A stretch of 46,514 nt of DNA from Acidobacteriota bacterium (GTDB taxonomy: Bacteria > Acidobacteriota > Terriglobia > Terriglobales > Acidobacteriaceae). A program made the translations under genes and the position numbers. The stretch covers positions 1 through 46,514 of the forward strand of contig JAJYZC010000020.1 in assembly GCA_021800255.1 (NCBI GenBank), written 5' to 3'. Under the pieces are notes generated by a model that was given only the letters and a program-made list of their open reading frames with translations, was not told the origin of the DNA and searched no databases. Below, in pieces: positions 8,130-16,421 of this stretch. The stretch's first letter is position 1. Each line of letters begins with the position of its first letter.

Positions 8130-8222
8130 CGATCAGCTTTTGCTTGTGCCGCGGCGGATGGGCCGATGCGGCTGGCTCCAGCAGGATGGATCTGAAGGCG
8201 GAAGGCTGAAAGCTGCGGTTTG
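8130..8222. repeat. degenerate heptamer arrays before tRNA-Thr(GGT)
   Basis: A short left arm (about 8130-8145, ATCAGCT TTTGCTT) and a right arm (about 8191-8222, GAAGGCTGAAAGCTG) in inverted orientation flank a spacer. Units are fewer and more diverged than in other gaps. Confidence 0.55.
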
Positions 8223-8225
8223 CGG

Positions 8226-8301
<76 letters not shown>

Positions 8302-8303
8302 GA

Positions 8304-8401
8304 GATCAGCTATTAGCGATTAGCTTTTAGCTTATTTGGTTGCAGGTTGTGGCCGGTGCGAGCACGATGAAGCTAGAAGCTAATAGCTAAGGGCTGTTTT
8401 T
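8304..8401. repeat. heptamer arrays, TAGCTTT type, between tRNA-Thr and tRNA-Gly
   Basis: Left arm 8305-8334: ATCAGCT, ATTAGCG, ATTAGCT, TTTAGCT. Right arm 8369-8396: GAAGCTA, GAAGCTA, ATAGCTA, AGGGCTG, followed directly by five T (8397-8401), so the paired arms would look like a large intrinsic terminator or pause hairpin. Confidence 0.88.
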
Positions 8402-8405
8402 ATGG

Positions 8406-8480
8406 GCGGGAGTAACTCAGTGGTAGAGTCACAGCCTTCCAAGCTGTTGGTCGCGGGTTCGAGCCCCGTCTCCCGCTCCA
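8406..8480 (+). tRNA. tRNA-Gly(TCC)
   Basis: A 75-nt cloverleaf: acceptor GCGGGAG/CTCCCGC, anticodon stem ACAGC/GCTGT with loop CTTCCAA (anticodon TCC), T arm CGGGTTCGAGCCCCG, discriminator T and encoded CCA. Equivalent to glyT upstream of tufB in E. coli. Confidence 0.96.
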
Positions 8481-8483
8481 GAG

Positions 8484-8598
8484 TTCAGCTTCTAGCTTTC
8501 AGCTATGAGCGATCAGCTTGGGGATCGGTGGAACGAACCGATGCGGTAAGTACGGGCAGGACGAAGCTGAAAGCTGACGGCTGATAGCCGATAGCTGC
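8484..8598. repeat. heptamer arrays after tRNA-Gly
   Basis: Left arm 8484-8519: TTCAGCT, TCTAGCT, TTCAGCT, ATGAGCG, ATCAGCT. Right arm 8562-8598: GAAGCTG, AAAGCTG, ACGGCTG, ATAGCCG, ATAGCTG. Five units on each side, same dialect, inverted. Confidence 0.9.
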
Positions 8599-8612
8599 AT
8601 TGAGGACGGAGA

Positions 8613-8921
8613 ATGTTTGAGCAGGCGGCGATCGCGGTACAGAACGAGCCAGGATTTGCGCGGCTTCATGCGCTGATCGACGCGGTCTTCGACGCCAGCG
8701 GCGTAGAGGTCTTTCTAGAGCGCGTCACCAAGGCACGCCTGCGGGTACGCGACTACGAAGGCGTCTTGAAGCGCGGGCTGCTCGGCAAGGAAGCGGCCGC
8801 GCTCTACGATGCCCTTCCCGCCTCTGACCAGGGATTGACGCGCGAGCGTTATCTGCGGCTGGTGGAGAAGGTGCCGCTGGAGCTGAGGCAGAGGTACTTC
8901 AAGGCGTACGCGTATTACTGA
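8613..8921 (+). CDS. conserved-looking 102-aa protein of unknown function
   Basis: A small soluble, highly charged, mostly alpha-helical-looking protein (MFEQAAIAVQNEPGFARLH at the start, ending in YFKAYAYY). It has no signal peptide, membrane segment, cysteines or recognised motif. GGAG lies about 5 nt before the ATG. It sits between tRNA-Gly and tuf copy 1 and is flanked on both sides by heptamer arrays, in the same way as the ribosomal genes. That placement suggests translation-related expression, but I do not recognise a function. Confidence 0.7.
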   Translation: MFEQAAIAVQNEPGFARLHALIDAVFDASGVEVFLERVTKARLRVRDYEGVLKRGLLGKEAAALYDALPASDQGLTRERYLRLVEKVPLELRQRYFKAYAYY

Positions 8922-9099
8922 AAAGCTAGCCGCTAGCTCCTAGCTTCTAGCCCGTGCAGTGATGAGTTTGGCCGCGGCGGTTAGGCGGCAGGATTGAGCT
9001 AGAAGCTAGAAGCTATTAGCTGTATTTTGTGGGGCTGGAGCCGGAACGCCGGCGCCCCGAGGCAGGGAAAGCTAGAAGCTGGCGGCTAGAGGCTGGTTT
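8922..9099. repeat. three heptamer arrays upstream of tuf copy 1
   Basis: Left arm 8922-8952 (TAGCCGC, TAGCTCC, TAGCTTC units). First right arm about 8996-9022 (GAAGCTA, GAAGCTA, TTAGCTG). Second right arm about 9067-9099 (GAAGCTG, GCGGCTA, GAGGCTG). All are TAGC dialect. From about 8987 onward the sequence is duplicated exactly before tuf copy 2. Confidence 0.88.
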
Positions 9100-10319
9100 C
9101 TAAAAAGCGATGAAAGGGATTCAGGACTTTTATGGCCAAGGAAAAATTTGATCGCACGAAGCCGCACGTGAACGTAGGCACGATTGGACATATCGATCAT
9201 GGCAAGACCACGTTGACGGCGGCCATCACCAAGGTGTTGCAGAAGCACAACCCGAAGATCGTGTTCCGCTCGTTCGACTCGATTGACAATGCGCCCGAGG
9301 AGCGGGAGCGGGGCATCACCATCGCCACGGCGCACGTGGAGTACGAGACCGCGAACCGGCACTACGCGCACGTGGACTGCCCGGGCCACGCCGACTACAT
9401 CAAGAACATGATTACGGGCGCGGCGCAGATGGACGGTGCGATTCTGGTGGTTGCGGCCACCGACGGCCCCATGCCGCAGACCAAGGAGCACGTGCTTTTG
9501 GCGCGGCAGGTGGGCGTGCCGTACATCGTGGTGTTTCTGAACAAGTGCGACGCGGTGGAAGACGCGGAGCTGATCGATCTGGTGGAGATGGAGGTGCGCG
9601 AGCTTTTGACCAAGTACCAGTTTCCGGGCGACGACGTGCCGGTGATTCGCGGGTCTGCACTCGGCGCGCTGAACGGGGAGGCGCAGTGGGAGGCCAAGAT
9701 CGACGAGCTGATGGCGGCGGTGGACAAGTACGTGCCGCTGCCGCAGCGGGCGGTGGATCAGCCGTTTCTGATGCCCATTGAGGACATTTTTTCGATCTCC
9801 GGGCGCGGGACGGTGGTGACGGGCCGGATCGAGCGGGGCAAGGTGAAGGTGGGCGAGGAGGCGGAGATTGTGGGCTTCCGCGAGACCCGCAAGACGGTAG
9901 TGACGGGCGTGGAGATGTTCAAGAAGCAGTTGGACGAGGGTCTGGCTGGGGACAACGCGGGACTGCTGTTGCGCGGGATACCGAAGGAGGACGTGGAGCG
10001 TGGGATGGTGATGGCCAAGCCGGGATCGATCACGCCGCACACGGAGTTCAAGGGCGAGGTGTACGTGCTGTCGAAGGAAGAGGGCGGGCGTCACACGCCG
10101 TTTTTCAAGGGCTACCGGCCGCAGTTTTACTTTCGGACGACGGACGTGACGGGAGTGGCGGAGCTGCCCGATGGTGTGGAGATGGTGATGCCAGGCGACA
10201 ACGTGCAGTTGAAGGTGGAGTTGATTACGCCGGTGGCCTTGGAGAAGGGTTTGCGGTTTGCCATCCGCGAAGGCGGGCGCACGGTGGGCGCAGGCACCAT
10301 CTCGGAGATCATCAAGTAG
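8987..10319 (+). repeat. 1333-bp direct repeat, copy A (tuf and its upstream region)
   Basis: Matches 29387-30719 base for base, by my reading, except at 10079, 10085, 10157 and 10277. All four differences are in third codon positions of tuf and are silent. Identity stops at the tuf stop codon downstream and within the intergenic spacer upstream. Confidence 0.95.
9132..10319 (+). CDS. tuf: elongation factor Tu, copy 1
   Basis: The 395-aa GTPase delivers aminoacyl-tRNA to the ribosomal A site. The G domain shows GHIDHGKT (P-loop), the switch-I region [28 protein letters not shown] and the SAL motif; domains II and III follow ([30 protein letters not shown]; ending TISEIIK). The ATG at 9132 has AAGGGA about 20 nt upstream and no stronger site, the same as in copy 2. 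Placement between tRNA-Gly and rpmG-tRNA-Trp-secE-nusG corresponds to E. coli tufB. The protein is identical to that of the second copy. Confidence 0.99.
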   Translation: MAKEKFDRTKPHVNVGTIGHIDHGKTTLTAAITKVLQKHNPKIVFRSFDSIDNAPEERERGITIATAHVEYETANRHYAHVDCPGHADYIKNMITGAAQMDGAILVVAATDGPMPQTKEHVLLARQVGVPYIVVFLNKCDAVEDAELIDLVEMEVRELLTKYQFPGDDVPVIRGSALGALNGEAQWEAKIDELMAAVDKYVPLPQRAVDQPFLMPIEDIFSISGRGTVVTGRIERGKVKVGEEAEIVGFRETRKTVVTGVEMFKKQLDEGLAGDNAGLLLRGIPKEDVERGMVMAKPGSITPHTEFKGEVYVLSKEEGGRHTPFFKGYRPQFYFRTTDVTGVAELPDGVEMVMPGDNVQLKVELITPVALEKGLRFAIREGGRTVGAGTISEIIK

Positions 10320-10324
10320 TTTGC

Positions 10325-10416
10325 AAGCTGTCAGCCGTCAGCTTTCAGCTATCAGTTCAAGGCGCGAAGCCGAAGCTGAGAGCTGAAAGCCGAGAGTTGA
10401 ATGCTGGAAAGCTGAA
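10325..10416. repeat. heptamer arrays, CAGCTTT type, between tuf and rpmG
   Basis: Left arm 10325-10359 (AGCTGTC, AGCCGTC, AGCTTTC, AGCTATC); right arm about 10371-10416 (GAAGCTG, AGAGCTG, AAAGCCG, AGAGTTG, AATGCTG). The spacer is only about 11 nt, so the arms could form a near-continuous hairpin. Confidence 0.9.
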
Positions 10417-10428
10417 GGGATTTGAACA

Positions 10429-10578
10429 ATGCGGGAAATCATCACAATGGAGTGCACCGAGTGCAAGGAGCGGAACTACTCGACGACCAAGAACAAGAAG
10501 ACCGTTTCGGGCCGCCTGGAGCTCAAGAAGTTTTGCAAGCGCTGCCGCAAGCACACTGCGCATAAGGAGTCGAAATAG
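10429..10578 (+). CDS. rpmG: ribosomal protein bL33
   Basis: A 49-aa 50S subunit protein ([20 protein letters not shown] to the end KHTAHKESK). It carries two Cys-X2-Cys pairs (CTEC and CKRC), so it is the zinc-binding form. GAAGGGA precedes the ATG by about 7 nt. Its position between tuf and tRNA-Trp-secE-nusG is the common bacterial arrangement. Confidence 0.96.
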   Translation: MREIITMECTECKERNYSTTKNKKTVSGRLELKKFCKRCRKHTAHKESK

Positions 10579-10684
10579 GCAGCCGTTAGCTCTTAGCCGT
10601 TAGCTACTAGCTTTTTCTCGGGAGAACGGACCTTTTATTCCTTCACCGCGCAGCTAAGAGCTAAAAGCTGAGGGCTAATAGCTG
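10579..10684. repeat. heptamer arrays, TTAGCTC type, between rpmG and tRNA-Trp
   Basis: Left arm 10579-10613 (GCAGCCG, TTAGCTC, TTAGCCG, TTAGCTA, CTAGCTT); right arm about 10650-10684 (GCAGCTA, AGAGCTA, AAAGCTG, AGGGCTA, ATAGCTG). Five units on each side in matching dialect. Confidence 0.9.
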
Positions 10685-10690
10685 ATTCAC

Positions 10691-10766
10691 AGGGGCGTAA
10701 GCTCAACGGTCAAACTGCCGGTCTCCAAAACCGGACTTGGGGGTTCGAATCCCTCCGCCCCTGCCA
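10691..10766 (+). tRNA. tRNA-Trp(CCA)
   Basis: A 76-nt cloverleaf: acceptor AGGGGCG/CGCCCCT, anticodon stem CCGGT/ACCGG with loop CTCCAAA (anticodon CCA), T arm GGGGTTCGAATCCCT, discriminator G and encoded CCA. It directly precedes secE, a frequent bacterial arrangement. Confidence 0.96.
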
Positions 10767-10775
10767 GTTTGGAAG

Positions 10776-10890
10776 ACAGCTACTATCTGTCAGCTTTTCG
10801 TTCGCAGCTTTTAGAGCGGCAGGTCAGCCGGCGCGGAACGAGCGGGAAGATGGAAACGGAAAGCTGATGGATGAAAGCTGAAGGCCGCAG
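10776..10890. repeat. heptamer arrays between tRNA-Trp and secE
   Basis: Left arm about 10776-10815 (CAGCTACTATCTGTCAGCTT, then GCAGCTTTTAG); right arm about 10859-10890 (AAGCTGATGGATGAAAGCTG). More diverged than neighbours but in period 7 and inverted. Confidence 0.65.
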
Positions 10891-10928
10891 CCGGCAGAAC
10901 GCCGGGCGCGAAGGAATGGAAGTGAAGC

Positions 10929-11225
10929 ATGGCATCGAAGACGGCGATTGAGAGGGGCGAAGAGCGTTCCGCCAAGCGCCAGGAGCCGGGGGCGCTTATG
11001 GAGTTTTCAGGCAATGCGTTCGGTTGGTGGACCGACTTCAGACGTTTTATCAGCGATGTGCGCGCCGAGATGCGCAAAGTGGTTGCGCCCTCGCGCAAGG
11101 AAGTTGAAGTGACGACGGTGGTGGTGATCATCACGGTGTTCATCTTCGGTATCTTCTTCTTCGTGGTGGACTATATCTTCAGGCTCAGCGTGAACGGACT
11201 ACTGAATAAATTGGGCGGGATGTAG
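10929..11225 (+). CDS. secE: preprotein translocase subunit SecE
   Basis: The 98-aa product has a basic cytoplasmic N-terminus, the conserved amphipathic segment (FISDVRAEMRKVVAPSRKEV) that clamps SecY, and a single C-terminal membrane helix (TTVVVIITVFIFGIFFFVVDY). It is the short one-helix form usual outside enterobacteria. With SecY (encoded at 42.6 kb) it forms the protein-conducting channel. The start at 10929 has GGAA/AAGTGAAG upstream. nusG follows after 29 nt with no repeat array between. Confidence 0.97.
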   Translation: MASKTAIERGEERSAKRQEPGALMEFSGNAFGWWTDFRRFISDVRAEMRKVVAPSRKEVEVTTVVVIITVFIFGIFFFVVDYIFRLSVNGLLNKLGGM

Positions 11226-11254
11226 CAGCAGGCGCAGCCGGAAACGAGAACAGC

Positions 11255-11857
11255 ATGACAGATGAGTTAGAACAGCCCGCCGGGCCGCAGGCAACCGGGG
11301 CCGAGCCGCAGCCGGAGCGTAACGAACGCTTCAAATGGTATATCCTGCACGCTTATTCGGGCTTTGAGCGCAAGGTGCGCGAGTCCATCGAGAGCCGCGT
11401 GCAAGCCTTCGGACTGAGCGATAAGGTGGGCCGGGTGATGATCCCCACCGAGCCGGTGACGGAGATCGTCAACGGCAAAAAGCGCACCGTCGAGCGGGTT
11501 TTCCTGCCCGGTTATGTGATGGTGGAGATGGATCTGGACAATGAACTTTGGCATGTGCTCAAAGACACGCCCAAGGTAACGGGATTTCTGGGCACGGGCG
11601 ATAAGCCGGTGGCGCTGTCGGAGGAAGAGGTCAGCTCCATTCTCTTCCGCTCCGAGACCGCCAAGGAGAAGCCGCGGCTTAAGATCAAGTTTGAGAAAAG
11701 CGAGCAGGTGCGCATCACCGACGGCCCATTCGCCAACTTCAACGGCGTCGTGGATGAGATCAACGAAGACCGTGAAACTCTGAAGGTCATGGTAACTATC
11801 TTCGGCCGCTCCACGCCGGTCGAGCTGGAGTTTGGCAAAGTGGAAAAGATTGAGTAA
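11255..11857 (+). CDS. nusG: transcription termination/antitermination factor NusG
   Basis: The 200-aa product has a short Glu/Pro-rich N-terminal tail, the NGN domain (KWYILHAYSGFERKVRESIE through to SILFRSE) that binds RNA polymerase, and a C-terminal KOW domain (GPFANFNGVVDEINEDRETLKV, FGRSTPVELEF) that contacts S10 or Rho. Order secE-nusG-rplK is canonical. The start ATG follows an A/G-rich segment; only 29 nt separate it from secE. Confidence 0.98.
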   Translation: MTDELEQPAGPQATGAEPQPERNERFKWYILHAYSGFERKVRESIESRVQAFGLSDKVGRVMIPTEPVTEIVNGKKRTVERVFLPGYVMVEMDLDNELWHVLKDTPKVTGFLGTGDKPVALSEEEVSSILFRSETAKEKPRLKIKFEKSEQVRITDGPFANFNGVVDEINEDRETLKVMVTIFGRSTPVELEFGKVEKIE

Positions 11858-12003
11858 AGCAGCTTTTAGCTTCTAGCTCCTAGCTTCTAGCCGGCGGGTA
11901 CTTCTAGCAAACGCGGGCTGGAGCCAGGCAAACAGTTGCGGTCTCAAAATTTGGAACTGAAACAGACAAGCTAGGAACTAGCGGCTAGAAGCTAGTGGCT
12001 AGT
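11858..12003. repeat. heptamer arrays, TAGCTTC type, between nusG and rplK
   Basis: Left arm starts at the nusG stop (11858-11892: GCTTTTA, GCTTCTA, GCTCCTA, GCTTCTA). Right arm 11969-12003 (AGCTAGG, AACTAGC, GGCTAGA, AGCTAGT, GGCTAGT) ends just before the rplK ribosome site. Confidence 0.92.
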
Positions 12004-12019
12004 TTTGAAGGAACTGAAA

Positions 12020-12454
12020 ATGGCGCCAAAGAAAATTACAGGTTACGTTAAGTTGCAGATCGAGGCGGGCAAAGCCACGCCTGCGCCTCCGGTTGGTCCG
12101 GCGCTGGGCCAGGCTCAAGTCAACATCATGGAGTTCTGCAAACAGTTCAACGCGCGCACGCAGGCCAAGGATATGGCTGGGCTGATCATTCCGGTCGTGA
12201 TTTCCGTTTATGCAGACCGCAGCTTCAGCTTCGTCACCAAGACGCCGCCGGCGTCGGTGCTGCTCAAGAAGGCTGCGGGCATTGAGAAAGGCTCGGGCAC
12301 TCCCAATAAGGAGAAAAAGGGCACGGTGACGGAGAAACAGGTGCGCGACATCGCCACGCAGAAGATGCCGGACCTGAACGCCGCCTCCATCGACGCCGCC
12401 ATCAAGAGCATCAAAGGCACTGCGCGTTCCATGGGCATTGAAGTCGTAGCCTAA
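12020..12454 (+). CDS. rplK: ribosomal protein uL11
   Basis: The 144-aa 50S protein forms the base of the GTPase-associated stalk. It shows the N-terminal domain ([27 protein letters not shown]) and the RNA-binding C-terminal domain ([20 protein letters not shown] through [12 protein letters not shown]). The ATG at 12020 is preceded by GAAGGAA at good spacing; a TTG at 12005 in the same frame was rejected. rplA, rplJ, rplL and rpoBC, which normally follow, are absent. Confidence 0.98.
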   Translation: MAPKKITGYVKLQIEAGKATPAPPVGPALGQAQVNIMEFCKQFNARTQAKDMAGLIIPVVISVYADRSFSFVTKTPPASVLLKKAAGIEKGSGTPNKEKKGTVTEKQVRDIATQKMPDLNAASIDAAIKSIKGTARSMGIEVVA

Positions 12455-12549
12455 TCCTGGACCTCCATCGTGACGCAGCAGACCCTTCACCGCGAAGGGT
12501 CCGCGCGTGTTGGAGGGCCAAAAGGCCGGCGCCAAGGCGCTGTTGCGCT
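12455..12549. other. interval downstream of rplK
   Basis: Where rplA would normally begin there is no rplA frame on either strand. ACCCTTCACCGCGAAGGGT (about 12481-12499) forms a hairpin (ACCCTTC/GAAGGGT) just after the rplK stop and may be a terminator, although it lacks a T-run. No heptamer array is present. Confidence 0.5.
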
Positions 12550-12660
12550 CTACTTGGGTGGAGCAGGCGTAAACACTTCGCGCCGCCGGCCGGGTTCGGG
12601 CTTAGGTTTGGGTTTGGGCGCCTTCTTGGCTTCTTTTCTGCCTTTGTCTTTGTTTCCCAT
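12550..12660 (-). CDS. very small basic Lys/Pro-rich protein (36 aa)
   Basis: An open frame from ATG at 12660 to TAG at 12550 encodes a 36-aa peptide beginning MGNKDKGRKEAKK, followed by alternating Lys-Pro (PKPKPKPEP) and ending in VFTPAPPK. Short Lys-rich proteins with an M-[AG]-N-K-D-K start occur widely in bacteria as unannotated genes, and this resembles them. No strong ribosome site is seen. It is convergent with rplK. Confidence 0.55.
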   Translation of the reverse strand: MGNKDKGRKEAKKAPKPKPKPEPGRRREVFTPAPPK

Positions 12661-12735
12661 ACGTGCAAGCATGACACAAAACGCCCTTCCGGGAAAGAGC
12701 GTGAAAGCGGATTTTAATGCGCTTCCAAGGATGCT

Positions 12736-13674
12736 CTAGCTTGCAGCCCTCACATAGACCTTCTGCGGCGTAATGATCTTGACGGCAGGCGCTATCACCT
12801 TCAAATGCAAATATTCCACTCCGGGTTTGCTGATGTGGGGAGCGGCAAAACGAAGCTCGTACTGGTGAGCCAGGTCGGTTCTCAGTTCACGAAAGAACGG
12901 GCTAAAGGTGACCGGATCGCCGATACCAATCCAAAAGTTTTCGCCTCCCGTGGCTTGGGTTACCTCCTCCAGCAGGCTCTGGCCGTCATAGCTTCCGTAT
13001 CCGGTGCCGTCCACAAAGCCGCGGTTGCGCCAGTAGAGCGCGTAGACGATCAGTCCCGCGCGGACCGAATCATGGATTGCCGCCAGAACGTAAGGGTCCT
13101 CCGGATTGTAGCGCAAATAATACTCGTCTACGCCGTCGGTGATCATGAGCACCACGCGCCGTGCGGCGCGGTTTTGGGAGGGCCAGTGCTTGGCCAAATT
13201 CGAAAGGCAAAAATAGGGGCTAGCGTTTCCGTAAGCGAAGTTCGCGGGGATATGAAGGCCACGCAGCACCACGGCCGGGTTTGACGAGAGCGGGCCGCTT
13301 AGCACTGCGCGTCCATACTCCATGTAAGCGATGGCCATCTGCGTATGATGCGGCATTTCTTCAACGAAGTTTTTTATGTAGCTCCATTGCGTTCCCAGGC
13401 TTTGGCGGGCCGAATCGTCGATCAGCAACACCAATTGGGTTTGGGTGTTGGCGCCGCGCAGAGGCGTCCAGCCCGTGATTCTTGCCTGCTTTCCGTCTAC
13501 CTTGATCCGAACCTCACCGGATCTGACCGCGACAGGCAATTCCTGTGAATGCTTGGGGAGGATCGTCACCACGGCCCGCCCGTATCCTTGGACGGCTGGC
13601 TTCTGCGCCTGCGCACTTACTGCCATCAGGAGCACTTCTGTTGCTGCCAATAGAACCATTCCCGGCTTTTTCAT
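12736..13674 (-). CDS. secreted von Willebrand factor A domain protein
   Basis: The 312-aa product has a signal peptide (MKKPGMVLLAATEVLLMAVSAQA), a beta-rich linker (about residues 24-75) and a VWA domain (about 75-260). The metal-site motif is degenerate: LVLLIDDSARQS gives D-D-S-A-R instead of D-X-S-X-S, while the later VVLMITDGVDEYY keeps the D-G pair. A short beta domain follows. Similar acidobacterial VWA proteins are exported, with unknown ligands. The start at 13674 has AAGGAG upstream; a longer frame to 13797 was rejected. It is divergent from the SIS gene across a 251-nt gap. Confidence 0.85.
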   Translation of the reverse strand: MKKPGMVLLAATEVLLMAVSAQAQKPAVQGYGRAVVTILPKHSQELPVAVRSGEVRIKVDGKQARITGWTPLRGANTQTQLVLLIDDSARQSLGTQWSYIKNFVEEMPHHTQMAIAYMEYGRAVLSGPLSSNPAVVLRGLHIPANFAYGNASPYFCLSNLAKHWPSQNRAARRVVLMITDGVDEYYLRYNPEDPYVLAAIHDSVRAGLIVYALYWRNRGFVDGTGYGSYDGQSLLEEVTQATGGENFWIGIGDPVTFSPFFRELRTDLAHQYELRFAAPHISKPGVEYLHLKVIAPAVKIITPQKVYVRAAS

Positions 13675-13925
13675 ATTCGTTTCTCCTTGCCCGGCGCCGC
13701 CGCCGTAGATAGTTTTGCTGCCCCTGGCGCGAACGCCGCGCCTATTTAGGTAACCCAACTTTCTCATATTGGATGCGCAGAAGGGAAAAATCGGCACTGA
13801 ACACGGCTACGGCCTTTGCTCACGGACGGTCTGGGGAATAGGCGGCTCTCGATCTTAGGGGTTATGTTGATAATAGAAGTTTTTTCAACGCGCAATCGCT
13901 ATCCCTTGGATCGGAACCGCAAAAG

Positions 13926-15041
13926 ATGCCCAGCTTTGCCCATGAGATGTTACGCGAAATCTACGAGCAGCCCCAGGCTCTGCGCCGCACGCTCGCCCTT
14001 TATCTCGCCGGCCTGAATCTTAAGCCGGAGGTGGCCGCGCAGCTCGCCGCGTGGCCCAACCCAGGGGGCGAGATTTTGATTGCCGCCAGCGGCTCCAGCC
14101 GCCACAGCGGCCTCTATGCCGAAATCCTGCTCGAAGACCTGTGCGGCCTAGCTGTCGATGTCGAATACGCCAGCGAATACAGTTGCCGGGGAGGGATTGA
14201 CCAGCGTCATCCGAGCGTGCTGGTGCTCTCCCAGTCGGGTGAGACGAGCGATACGCTGGCTGCGCTAGATGAGGCGCGCCGCCAGGGTCACAAGACTCTG
14301 GCCATTACCAACGCCGCCGGCTCAACCATGGCCAGCCAAGCCGATGTCTCCATGCCGCTCGCTGCGGGGCCTGAGAAAGCGATTCCCGCGACCAAGAGTT
14401 TCACCTGCCAGTTAGCCGCGCTTTATCTGCTGGCGCTCTACGAGGGTGCGCGCTTGCGCCGCATGGATTCTGCGGCGCTGGCTGCGCGCGTCAACGATCT
14501 GCTCGCAGTGCCGGCCAAGCTCGCGTCCCAGCTTGATTCCTGGCGCAGGCAAGCGGTTGTGCTAGCCGCCAAATATAACACCTCGTCCACTTTTCTCTAC
14601 CTCGGCCGCGGCATCCACTACGCCATCGCCCGCGAAGGCGCGCTCAAGCTCAAGGAATCCTCTTACGTGCATGCCGAGGGCTGCCCGGCGGGCGAGCTCA
14701 AGCACGGCCCCAACGCGCTGGTCGGCGACCGCGTGCCGCTGGTGGTGCTGGCCACGGTTGACCGGGCGCTGGAAGCTTCGATTGTCCGCTACGAGAAGAC
14801 CGTGCAATTGCTCGGCGAAATGAAGGCGCAGGGAGCGCATGTCATTGCCTTGGCCAACGCCGGTGACGAAGCAGTCGCAAGCCTGGTCAGTGACTGCGTT
14901 TTTGTTGAGCCGGCCTCCGAATACTTGCTGCCGGTCTTGGAAGTCGTGCCGCTGCAACTTTTTGCCTACTTCATGGCGCTGGAGCACGGAGTAGACGTCG
15001 ACCGGCCCAGAAATCTGTCCAAGGCCGTCGTGGAGAAATAA
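13926..15041 (+). CDS. SIS-domain sugar-phosphate isomerase/deaminase, GlmS isomerase half only
   Basis: The 371-aa product corresponds to the isomerase half of glucosamine-6-phosphate synthase: start HEMLREIYEQPQ, first SIS domain (ILIAASGSSRHSGLYAE, VLVLSQSGETSDT, EKAIPATKSFTCQ) and second SIS domain (FLYLGRGIHYAIAREGALKLKESSYVHAEG, GELKHGP), ending DVDRPRNLSKAVVEK. The N-terminal glutaminase with its Cys1 is absent, and no upstream frame could encode it. It could therefore work with ammonia, as a deaminase (GlmD/AgaS/FrlB-like), or on another amino sugar. Start at 13926; ATG 13947 is an alternative. Confidence 0.88.
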   Translation: MPSFAHEMLREIYEQPQALRRTLALYLAGLNLKPEVAAQLAAWPNPGGEILIAASGSSRHSGLYAEILLEDLCGLAVDVEYASEYSCRGGIDQRHPSVLVLSQSGETSDTLAALDEARRQGHKTLAITNAAGSTMASQADVSMPLAAGPEKAIPATKSFTCQLAALYLLALYEGARLRRMDSAALAARVNDLLAVPAKLASQLDSWRRQAVVLAAKYNTSSTFLYLGRGIHYAIAREGALKLKESSYVHAEGCPAGELKHGPNALVGDRVPLVVLATVDRALEASIVRYEKTVQLLGEMKAQGAHVIALANAGDEAVASLVSDCVFVEPASEYLLPVLEVVPLQLFAYFMALEHGVDVDRPRNLSKAVVEK

Positions 15042-15378
15042 CGTCCAATGGCGACTTGCGCTTGATCTTTCGCTTATGCGAGAGCGCGTTTCATAACTGG
15101 AGATTGTGGCAGGTCAAGCTCCAGGGTCCCGGCTTGCTGCCGGCCTCCACATGACTCAGAACCATTTACTGCGGGTTGATGAAACACGCTGTAGGAATTT
15201 CCTGGACACTACAGCCGATCCGTGCAATTATGATCTCCGCAGCTTCTTCTCCACCTCTACGGGCCGCAATCTTCAGGGCCTGCATCTGATAGTTGACGAT
15301 TGCGGAAAGCTGTAGGCATACTTGCGAATCCTGTTTTAGCTGGCCTCATTCATTCCCCGCCAGTGGAAGTTGGTTTAT
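15042..15378. other. 337-nt gene-free interval
   Basis: Between the SIS gene and the PIN/TRAM gene I see no supported gene, tRNA or heptamer array. A 69-codon frame (15106-15315) has no ribosome site or recognisable protein character. The PIN/TRAM promoter presumably lies in the last part. Confidence 0.5.
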
Positions 15379-16389
15379 ATGGACCTTGTTCTCATCCGGC
15401 TTTTATTTGTGCTCGTGCTCGCTGCGGTTTGCTATTTTCTGCGCCCCTTCGGCATTCAAGCAGGATGGCTGAGCGCGGTTGCGGGAGCAGCGGCGGCCGG
15501 CTTGGTGATTGTGTTCGAGGTGCGGGTGCGGGCGCTTACCCTGCGGCGGCTGATCGGCGCAGTGGCGGGCAGCGTGTTGGGCATCATCGGCGCGGCGCTG
15601 TTTTGCCTGGTGCTGCGCTCGGCGCCTTTCTCCATCTCGACCTCGGCAGTCTTGCAAATCTTCGTGCTGCTGCTGATGACCTATGTGGGACTGCTGGTGG
15701 GCGCCAGCAAAGGCGATCTGTTGAATCCGGAGGCGCTGGGGGCCATCTTTACCGGCGACCGGCCGGCGCGGCGCAGCTCCAAGGTCCTAGACACGAGCGT
15801 CATCATCGACGGCCGCATCGCGGACATTGCCGAGGCCGGATTCATCGACGGGACTCTCGTGGTGCCGGAGTTTGTGCTGCGCGAGTTGCAGGTAGTAGCC
15901 GACTCCACAGACGGGTCAAAGCGGCAGCGGGGACGGCGCGGCCTGGACATGCTGCAGCGAATGGAGTCCAACGATCGCCTTCAGGTTCAGATTGTGCCCG
16001 ATGATTTTCCCTCCATTCGCGAAGTGGACCTCAAACTGCTGGAGCTGGCCAAGAAGTTGGAGGCTAAGGTGGTGACCAACGACTTCAACCTGAATAAGGT
16101 GGCCCATCTGCACCATGTGGAGGTGCTCAACATCAACGATCTGGCCAACGCGCTGAAGCCGGTGGTTCTGCCCGGCGAGCGAATGACCGTCGTGATTTTG
16201 AAGGAAGGCAAGGAGTTCAACCAGGGGGTTGGGTACCTGGACGACGGCACCATGGTCGTCGTCGATCACGCGCGTAAGATGATCGGCAAGCCGGTGGATA
16301 TCTCCGTGACCAGCGTGCTGCAAACCGCCAGCGGCAAGATGATCTTCGGCAAGATGGACGACAACGGGAAGGCGGCCGAGACAGCGTAA
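15379..16389 (+). CDS. PIN/TRAM-domain membrane protein, YacL-like
   Basis: The 336-aa product has four N-terminal membrane helices (residues about 3-110). A PIN nuclease-like domain follows, with LDTSVIIDGRIADI (first acidic residue), the conserved LRELQ segment and KVVTNDFNLNKVA. A C-terminal TRAM domain runs from about 270 (GERMTVVILKEGKEFNQGVGYLDDGTMVVVD). This is the architecture of B. subtilis YacL, thought to be a membrane-bound RNA-processing or RNA-binding protein. The start at 15379 was chosen over TTG/GTG codons just upstream because GGAAG precedes it and it begins directly at the first helix. Confidence 0.9.
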   Translation: MDLVLIRLLFVLVLAAVCYFLRPFGIQAGWLSAVAGAAAAGLVIVFEVRVRALTLRRLIGAVAGSVLGIIGAALFCLVLRSAPFSISTSAVLQIFVLLLMTYVGLLVGASKGDLLNPEALGAIFTGDRPARRSSKVLDTSVIIDGRIADIAEAGFIDGTLVVPEFVLRELQVVADSTDGSKRQRGRRGLDMLQRMESNDRLQVQIVPDDFPSIREVDLKLLELAKKLEAKVVTNDFNLNKVAHLHHVEVLNINDLANALKPVVLPGERMTVVILKEGKEFNQGVGYLDDGTMVVVDHARKMIGKPVDISVTSVLQTASGKMIFGKMDDNGKAAETA

Positions 16390-16421
16390 CCATCCAACAA
16401 ACCAGCGCAACGCGCACCGAA

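Noticed and set aside
9072-10094. 340-codon frame antisense to tuf (also at 29472-30494)
   Set aside because: It is a shadow of the conserved EF-Tu gene in a GC-rich genome; His/Leu/Arg-rich, no family resemblance.
12470-12739. Remnant of rplA after rplK
   Set aside because: No frame in this interval resembles uL1; only the small minus-strand gene is supported.
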